From assembly GCA_015178975.1 (NCBI GenBank), contig WHVD01000195.1, positions 62,001-126,000 on the forward strand: DNA of 64,000 bases. The letters run 5' to 3'. The notes under the pieces were generated by a model, which made no database searches, was not told where the DNA came from, and worked only from the letters and a program-made list of their open reading frames with translations. This DNA is from Hysterangium stoloniferum (taxonomy: Eukaryota > Basidiomycota > Agaricomycetes > Hysterangiales > Hysterangiaceae). Positions 57,585 through 64,000 of the stretch are shown piece by piece. Position 1 is the stretch's first letter, and each line of letters begins with the position of its first letter. The position numbers and the translations under genes were made by a program.

Positions 57585-59048
57585 TAGAGAGCTAGATGGG
57601 TACTAGGTTGGTGCTAAGTTGATATTCTGATTGGATTGTAGGTATAAACAGATCCTAGACTATATAGAACTAATAATTATTGTACTACTAACCTGGCAAG
57701 ACAAAAAGACAAAATGGGGAAACAAGACTGATGCAGGGTTGACCATACTAAGGATAAGGATTATGATAGAATAGGAACAAATATAGGGGACTTAATAAAC
57801 CAGATGTCAAACAGATTCAGGAATGGAATATAGAAGGGGATCTTCAATCATCTAGAGGGTTCAAGATTTCCAGTTAGAGTCCAGTTGACAGGTCATCCTG
57901 TAAAAAGAGATAAGTGCTTATAGGGTGAGATCTGGGGCTTAGCAGGTTTTCCAACCCTTGAATGTCCTTCCACCCAATACTCTGCAGCATCACTGTTATG
58001 GATATCACAAAACTTCACCAATATATCCTATCAGACCTCCAAAATGATCCAATCACTAGTTCCCACCTCGATAACTCCAATGACCCATTGGCCCCCCAAT
58101 GGACTCAGGACTCGAGTGGTTTCATTTGCCTAGATGGCAGAATCTACATACCAGACACCGGAACATTTCATTTACATGTCCTCCAACATGCTCATGACCA
58201 CCCCATCTCTGGCTACTATGGATCCAACAAAACTCTTAGTATTATCCATTGAGAATACACATGGCCAGCCCTCTGCACACTTGTGAAAAGCTATTGCAAG
58301 TTTTGCACCACCTGTATGTGATCCAGAGCCCAAAGACACAAACCCTATGGTCTACTCAAACAACTTCCCATACTGGACCTCCCATGGAATTCAATTTCCA
58401 TGGATTTCATTGAATACCTTCCTCCCTCACAGTCCTACACCTCTATTTTGGTTGTTGTGGACATATTTACCAAGCAGAGCATTTTCATTCCAACACATGA
58501 CACAATTACCTCCCAAAAACTTGCAAAGTTATTTGTTATCCACATCTTCTCTTCTCAAAACACAATGTCCCAACTCATGTCACCTCAGATTGTGGTTCCA
58601 AATTTGTCTCTCACTTCTTCAGATAACTCAGGACAGCCCTTGATATGAAGTTGCATTTCACTTCAGGCCACCATCCAGAGGACAATAGACAGACCAAACA
58701 AGTTAATCAGACATTGGAGCAATATCATCATATCTATTGCAATTACAAACAGGAAAATTGATCAGACCTTCTGTCTCTTGCTGAATTTGCCTACAATAAC
58801 ACCCCACATGCTGCTACTGGTGCGTCCCCCTTCTTTGCAAATAAAGGCTACAATCCCAACATCACAGTCCACCCAGAATGTGATCTGGCCTCCACCTGCA
58901 CTCAGGAATTTGTCACCAATTTAGATGAATTCCACCACACCCTCCAGCAATCCATACTCAACGTTAGAACTGGAAAACCCACCAGGACCTGGACTCCACC
59001 CTATATGCACCCAACTCTCTATATTGTACCCAAGGTACAGTTACAACT

Positions 59049-60541
59049 TGTTAAGAACTGAAAACTGACTAATGTCGGTAGGCCGACAGGGACCGATTGG
59101 AAGGACTTGGCTTCAGCTTATGTGCTGCACTGTCATATATTTTATCACTTTGTTTCTTTGTTTAACCTTTAAGGGACATTAGTCAAATAGTAGAGGGATC
59201 CTTTAACTTTGGCTCAAGAGTTTAAGATGTCATTGTTCTGATAACATAAGATTTGCCATGGAAACCAGCAGAGTCATGGATTACATAATTACATACTAAT
59301 AAGGTATCTCTAGCCCTTATAGTATGCAATCTACCCCATCTCCTTGACTACATATTGAAGGAGATGACTCATTGGTGAAGTCATATCAATATGACTATAC
59401 AATGAGTTATGATCAGAGCTATGACTCAGATACATAGTCATAGCTGGTTGGATAACTCTGAAATACACTTATGAGTCAAGTATGGGAAATACTGACTCAT
59501 TCTCCTAGTCACATTACTAAGTAAGCAGGATCCTGGACTAGTATAAATACAGGCCCAAATCATGTATTTAATATCATTCAATATCACATCACTTGCTCAT
59601 TTAGCTACACTTGCCTACTAGGTCCACACATTGTGCTTAAGTTGAGTACTCTCCTTGCCAATCTGTTGACCATCTTGTTTCCTTGAGTTGAGCTTTCTCC
59701 TCGGAAAAGGGACATGGGCATGTAGTTGAATAAAAGTGGATACTGATTTAATTGAAAAAACTCCTACATACAGATTAATTTGAATTTGAATATCTTTTCT
59801 CAAGCTATGCTACTTAACTCAAGTAAAAAGAGTTTACAAGTACGCTAAATAGTAATAATACATTACATGCACCCTCACAATTATCCATTGGGTGTCCTTA
59901 GATTTTGGATGGGCAAAGACTAGTCCTAACGAGTACCTCTCAGTGAGTTACCAATCTGGAACCGAAGGATAAGTCGAGTGTCGGGCCAAGGGGTTGGAAA
60001 CCAAGAGTGGGTGAGCGCACGCGAAGGCAAATAGTGGAGTACTTTAGTATGAGACTTCTAGAGGTGTAAGAGGGTATTCTGAGTTGATATTCTGATTGCC
60101 TAGTAACTACAAACTACAACTACAGCGGGTTTATATACAAGTATTCGGCGTCTAGAAAATACTAACTAGGAGAAGAGCGGAAATCAGTATTGACAAATAA
60201 GCTTGACTAGGAACAGGAAGGTTATGATTAGTTCAGAGGCCGTGAAATAACTGAGAGCAGGATTACGAGAAAAGGAAATAGTCTGAGGGTTACAAGTATA
60301 TATAGACATATGTGAAACATAGAGTGGAACGGATCATCATAATGAAAAGGGGACATATCAGAGTTTAACCAGATAGTATGAGTATATTTGATGGGGGTGT
60401 AAACAGAGTTTGATCACTGCGAAAGCATACATCAGCATCAGGGCTCCGACGGTTTCTGATACAGTGACTTGAATGCTAACTTGAAACATCGATAGGCAGC
60501 GATAACCTTGGGGACTGTCAGGTTGCAACACGGTCGTAACA
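59049..60541 (-). mobile_element. family B solo LTR, inverted, carrying a nested family C LTR
   Basis: It starts TGTTAAGAACTGAAAAC and ends CGGTCGTAACA on the plus strand; CAACT flanks it (59044-59048, 60542-60546). Without the nested block it is about 750 bp, as in the other family B copies. Confidence 0.92.
59131..59867. mobile_element. 737-bp family C solo LTR, innermost insertion
   Basis: TGCAC on both sides (59126-59130, 59868-59872). It starts TGTCATATATTTT and ends AATACATTACA. It contains a promoter-like AGTATAAATACAGG (about 59540). The sister copy at 61027 has the empty site GCTGCGCCCTCGCAAA at the same place. Confidence 0.9.
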
Positions 60542-61026
60542 CAACTGGAGTGCCACTGGGACCCACACATCACCCTATATGCACCAGTCATTGGACTCCA
60601 CCAGACCTACATATTAACCTGTTTATACCTGACTCTCTGTGCCCATCACCAAACTCCAACCAGACTCCTGGAACCCCTCTAACAGAGCATAGAACCCTGC
60701 TCCCATTGTGGTCTTTCTCTGCATCTCATGCACCAGTCATCAGAATACCTGCCAGGACCTGTGCGTGTCAAACCTGTCTATATCTGACTCTGTCTCAAAT
60801 ACATACCCATCACCAGACTCCAACTGGACTCCTGGAACCCCTCTAACAGAGCATAGAATGCTGCTCCCATTATAGTCAAATGACCTGTCATGATTTGTCC
60901 TCCACTTCCATTCTGTTCTGTCCCTAATACCTAGTTTGGTATTTGCTTGTCTTATTTTATATTTACTTGTTTTGCACCTCATTATTACCAGACTTGGTAT
61001 TGCATATAGTTCACAGTCTATATATT

Positions 61027-61747
61027 TGTTAAGAACTGAAAACTGACTAATGTCGGTGGCCGACAGGGACTGATCGGAAGGACTTGGCTTCAGCTTATGT
61101 GCTGCGCCCTCGCAAATATCCGTAGGGTGTCCTTAAATTTCGGGTGGGCGAAGACTAATCCTAATGAGTACCTTTCAGCGTGATACTGATCGGAATCAAA
61201 GGACAAGTCGAGTGTCAGGCCAAGGGGTCGGGGCCGGGAGTGGGCAAGCGCACGTGAAGGCGGATGGGGGGATTCTTAGTATGAGACTGATACAGGCATA
61301 TGAGGGTATTCTGAGTCAATCTTCTGATTGCCTAGTGACTACAACTACAGCGGGTTCATATACAAGTAACAGGCGTCTGGAAAATACTAATGGGGAGAAG
61401 GGTGGAACACGGTATTAACAATAAGCTTGACTAGGAACGGGAAGTTTATGATTAGTTCGGAGGCCGATGATAACCGAGAGCGGGATTACGATAAAAGGAA
61501 ATAGTTCAAGGACTACAAATATAGATAGACATATGCGAAGCATAAGATTGAACGGATCAACATAATAAAGGGGACGTATCAAAGTTTGACCAGACAATAC
61601 GAGTTATTTTGACGTGGGTGTAAATGGAGTTTGATCTTTGCGAAAACATTCGTCAGCTTCGGGGCCGATGGTTTCCGAGATGGTGACTTGAAACGTTGAC
61701 AAGTGGTGATAACCTCGGGACCGATAGGGTTGCGACACGGTCGTAAC
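61027..61747 (-). mobile_element. second inverted family B solo LTR
   Basis: It starts TGTTAAGAACTGAAAAC, ends CGGTCGTAACA, and is flanked by ATATT (61022-61026, 61748-61752). It is closely similar to 59049-60541 but has no nested family C insertion. Confidence 0.93.
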
Positions 61748-62713
61748 AATATTCTCCCATACTCATGTACTTACAATGCAGTTTGAATCTTGAACTACAT
61801 AGTTACACCCTGAATACATCCTGATCCAGTCTCTACTCCTCTTATCTGTCTACATGCTCAATTCCTGGAACTCCCATGGGAACTCCAGAATCTACATCTT
61901 CCTTGTAGGTGTTCCGTCAGCTCAAAATATGGATGTCCGAATGAGTGTACGATGGTGCAGCACATAAGCTGAAGCTAAGTCCATCCCAGTACTCTGGTAA
62001 TTATTCTGATACTCCTTGTACTAATCCCTGGAAACTCCCCAGACTATTACCCAGGGATTCCATAGGACATTCCTGGAAAGTGTTCAGAATATTACTGGAA
62101 ATCCCATGGCACCAGAGATCCTTGGAACTTATCAGTTTCAGAACTTAACACTCAATGCTCAAGCATACACCCAGAAATGGACAGACTGCCAATGTCTCTC
62201 ACCTGACTTTGAAATTGGCTGAATTTTTTAGGACCACCCAACCCACAAAAAGCTTGCTGAAAAATATCTCAGCCCTTATGAGATAATTGCATAGACAGGG
62301 ACCCATTCATTTACCCTTCAGCTTCCTGACACTATGCATGCAGTATGTACATGTATATCTCGTTTTCCATGTCTCTGTACTCGAACCAGCCATGCTGATT
62401 ACCATCCCTGAATGAATTCAGCCCCCTCATCCACCTGTCATTATTGACAGAGAGCCCAAATTCAAAATTGAGGCTGTACTAGATTCCAAAATTAATCAAT
62501 GGTGATGTGCTTATAAACTGCTCTATTTGGTGAAATGGTCTGGCTATGAAGGTACAGATGAAGAAACATCCTGGATCCTGGCTACTGAACTCAGAAATGC
62601 ACTGGAAGTTGTTTTGGACTTCCATGCTGCAAACCTGGGGAAGCTGGGTCCCCTTTCAACCATTTAGCCTCCTCATGAAAGGTCTCGAAGGTCTCAACCT
62701 AATGGGGGAATAC

Positions 62714-63389
62714 TGTTAGAATCCCATCATTTTGGCCCCCTGTGACTTGTTTCTTACTGGAAAACCTTTGTCATCTCATTCTCAGAGCCTCTCCCCAATC
62801 ATTACCCCTTGCGGTGCTCCCAATACTTGTTTATAGTATATTCCCATCCTGTTCCATCTCAACTCCATCCATTCCTCCATTTCTGTCTCCATGTATACTC
62901 TTATTTACCACCTAGTATTGTTCCTGTTAGAGTATGATACTACAGCTCTAACATAGTCTATTATTGATCTCCATATTTTTCTGATATTTGTAGTATTTTT
63001 CCCAGCAGTGTAGGTGCAGTATTGAGTGAGTTACCTTAGGTCAGTAACTGCTGTATAGGTGCTTAGATAAGCACCTAGTAGGATAGTCCACTGTGGGTGT
63101 GGGAAAGTCGCCTTAGTGTTTACTTTCCAATCACACTCACAGGGGTGTTCTGAAAAGTGTTATTCAACTATTTCAACAGTTTCTTAGTACCATACATTAG
63201 TTTCTATATCTCCCCACCTCATCATCACTTCCCTGTGATCCATCCTACACTTTGCTTCTTTGATCAACCTTCCAATCACCCATCACTAAAGCTCTTTTAA
63301 TGTACACTACAGTTCTTTAGTTCAAATATCAACTTAGATTAGCCTCTTTAGTTTTCACCCTCCTCCTCACTGCCATACTCCTCAAGAAT
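62714..63389 (+). repeat. 3' LTR of gypsy element 2 (family E), interrupted
   Basis: It begins TGTTAGAATCCCATC after the polypurine tract. It is interrupted by a family D solo LTR (62925-63178) and then by a family A LTR starting at 63390, so its own 3' end is not seen in the window. Confidence 0.75.
62925..63178. mobile_element. 254-bp family D solo LTR, second copy
   Basis: Starts TGTTAGAGTATGATAC and ends TTTCAACA. Flanks GTTCC (62920-62924) and GTTTC (63179-63183) are a near-perfect target duplication. It is about 90% alike to 46568-46815 by eye. Confidence 0.88.
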
Positions 63390-64000
63390 TGTTATGACCG
63401 GAATTCCCACCGGACTCCAGGCACTACCTTATAAGCACCTGTGCCCTATACGTACCAATTGTCAGTTTACCAGAATTCCCGCCAGACTCCGTAGGTCAGA
63501 CTTGTCCATGTTCGACTTCATTACATTGTGTATCAGTCACCAGAATACCTGCTGGACTCCGTCCCTGTCTATGTCTGACCTCATCCCATGCATCAGTCAC
63601 TGGACCCTGCTCGGAAAACCTGTCATCCCTCTAACTGAGCCCCATTCCTGTTTTAGTCAAATGACCTGTCATGATTTGGACTCTGCTCCCACTCCGTTTC
63701 CCATTATGGTTTATGACCTGTCACGATTTGGACTCCACTTGTTACGACCGTGTCGCAACCCTATCGGTCCCAAGGTTATCGCCACTTGTCAACGTTTCAA
63801 GTCATCCTCTCGGAAACCATCGGCCCCGAAGCTGACAAATGTTTTCGCGAAGATCAAACTCCATTTACGCCCACGTCAAAATAACTCGTATTGTCTGGTC
63901 AAACTTTGATACGTCCCCTTTATTATGTTGATCCGTCCAATCTTATGTTTCGCATATGTCTAGCTATATTTGTAGTCCTTGAACTATTTCCTTTTATCGT
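63390..64000 (+). repeat. family A LTR, 5' part, running off the window
   Basis: TGTTATGACCGGAATTCCC at the start matches the start of the 46063 LTR, including CACTACCTTATAAGCACC. It continues through GACCTGTCACGATTTGGACTC until a family B LTR interrupts at 63740. Confidence 0.85.
63740..64000 (+). mobile_element. family B LTR, 5' part, cut by window end
   Basis: TGTTACGACCGTGTCGCAAC and the following bases match the reverse complement of 61480-61747 closely. It sits within the family A LTR that starts at 63390. Confidence 0.9.

Larger units (their letters stand above)
58962..62150 (+). mobile_element. family A-like solo LTR, itself carrying three nested LTRs
   Basis: CTCAA flanks it on both sides (58957-58961, 62151-62155). 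It begins CGTTAGAACTGG (TG changed to CG) and ends GAACTTAACA. Its own sequence is in three pieces: 58962-59048, 60542-61026 and 61748-62150. Shared blocks with family A include CCTATATGCACC, ATTATAGTCAAATGACCTGTCA and TAGTTTGGTATTTGCTTGTC. Confidence 0.85.
57585..62713 (+). mobile_element. gypsy element 2 internal region, heavily deleted and invaded
   Basis: Only the 3' part of pol remains. From 57962: MDITKLHQYILSDLQ, the integrase zinc region (CKFCTTC, about 58298), SMDFIEYLPPSQSYTSILVV, HIYCNYKQEN and SLAEFAYNNTPHAATGASPF. After a 3.2-kb nested insertion (58962-62150) it resumes with KLAEKYLSPYEIIA and a chromodomain remnant (about 62510-62600). Gag, protease, RT and RNase H are missing. 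Stops are frequent (58251, 58315, 58757). A polypurine tract (AATGGGGGAATAC) precedes the 3' LTR at 62714. Confidence 0.85.

Overview
This window looks like nuclear DNA from a basidiomycete fungus, most likely an Agaricomycete of the Rhizoctonia/Ceratobasidium type. The species guess is inference. Host genes are broken by many 45-70 nt GT-AG introns (with a few GC-AG), gene families are typical of mushroom-forming fungi, and the right half is full of Ty3/gypsy chromovirus remnants. No rRNA, tRNA or CRISPR array was seen.

Left part (1-14.8 kb), ordinary gene space: a possible gene tail at the left edge; a secreted protein of unknown function (2930-4356); a PA-domain/transmembrane/RING ubiquitin ligase (4531-6211); a minus-strand split ORF with an in-frame stop (7097-8008); a secreted S9 serine peptidase of the dipeptidyl-peptidase 5 type (8251-11370); and a minus-strand coiled-coil, probably nuclear protein (13094-14706).

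Middle (14.8-33.2 kb), an ABC-C transporter cluster: two full-length paralogues in tandem (17393-24211 and 26835-33245), a decayed third copy (14838-16715) and a short inverted fragment of a fourth (about 11.8 kb). All frames I could check in the two long copies stay open after splicing. The first copy carries a 29-unit pentapeptide expansion in a cytoplasmic linker. Several introns in both copies start with GC. A LINE RNase H remnant lies between them.

Right part (33.2-64 kb), mostly mobile DNA: a Tc1/mariner element (34.07-37.53 kb) split by a 1.96 kb insertion; a decayed chromovirus (37.53-47.39 kb) with gag, protease, RT, RNase H, integrase, chromodomain, a polypurine tract, an antisense Cys-rich spliced ORF and long LTRs, each LTR with its own private minisatellite; an integrase-like transposase gene cut by that 3' LTR (47.4-48.2 kb); then an island with a wax-synthase-like MBOAT gene (49.2-50.6 kb), a small secreted 14-Cys protein (53.5-53.9 kb) and a decayed second MBOAT copy (54.1-55.1 kb). 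From 55.7 kb to the end a second gypsy element has been invaded repeatedly by solo LTRs nested up to four levels. Five-bp target duplications around most of them let the order of insertion be read directly.
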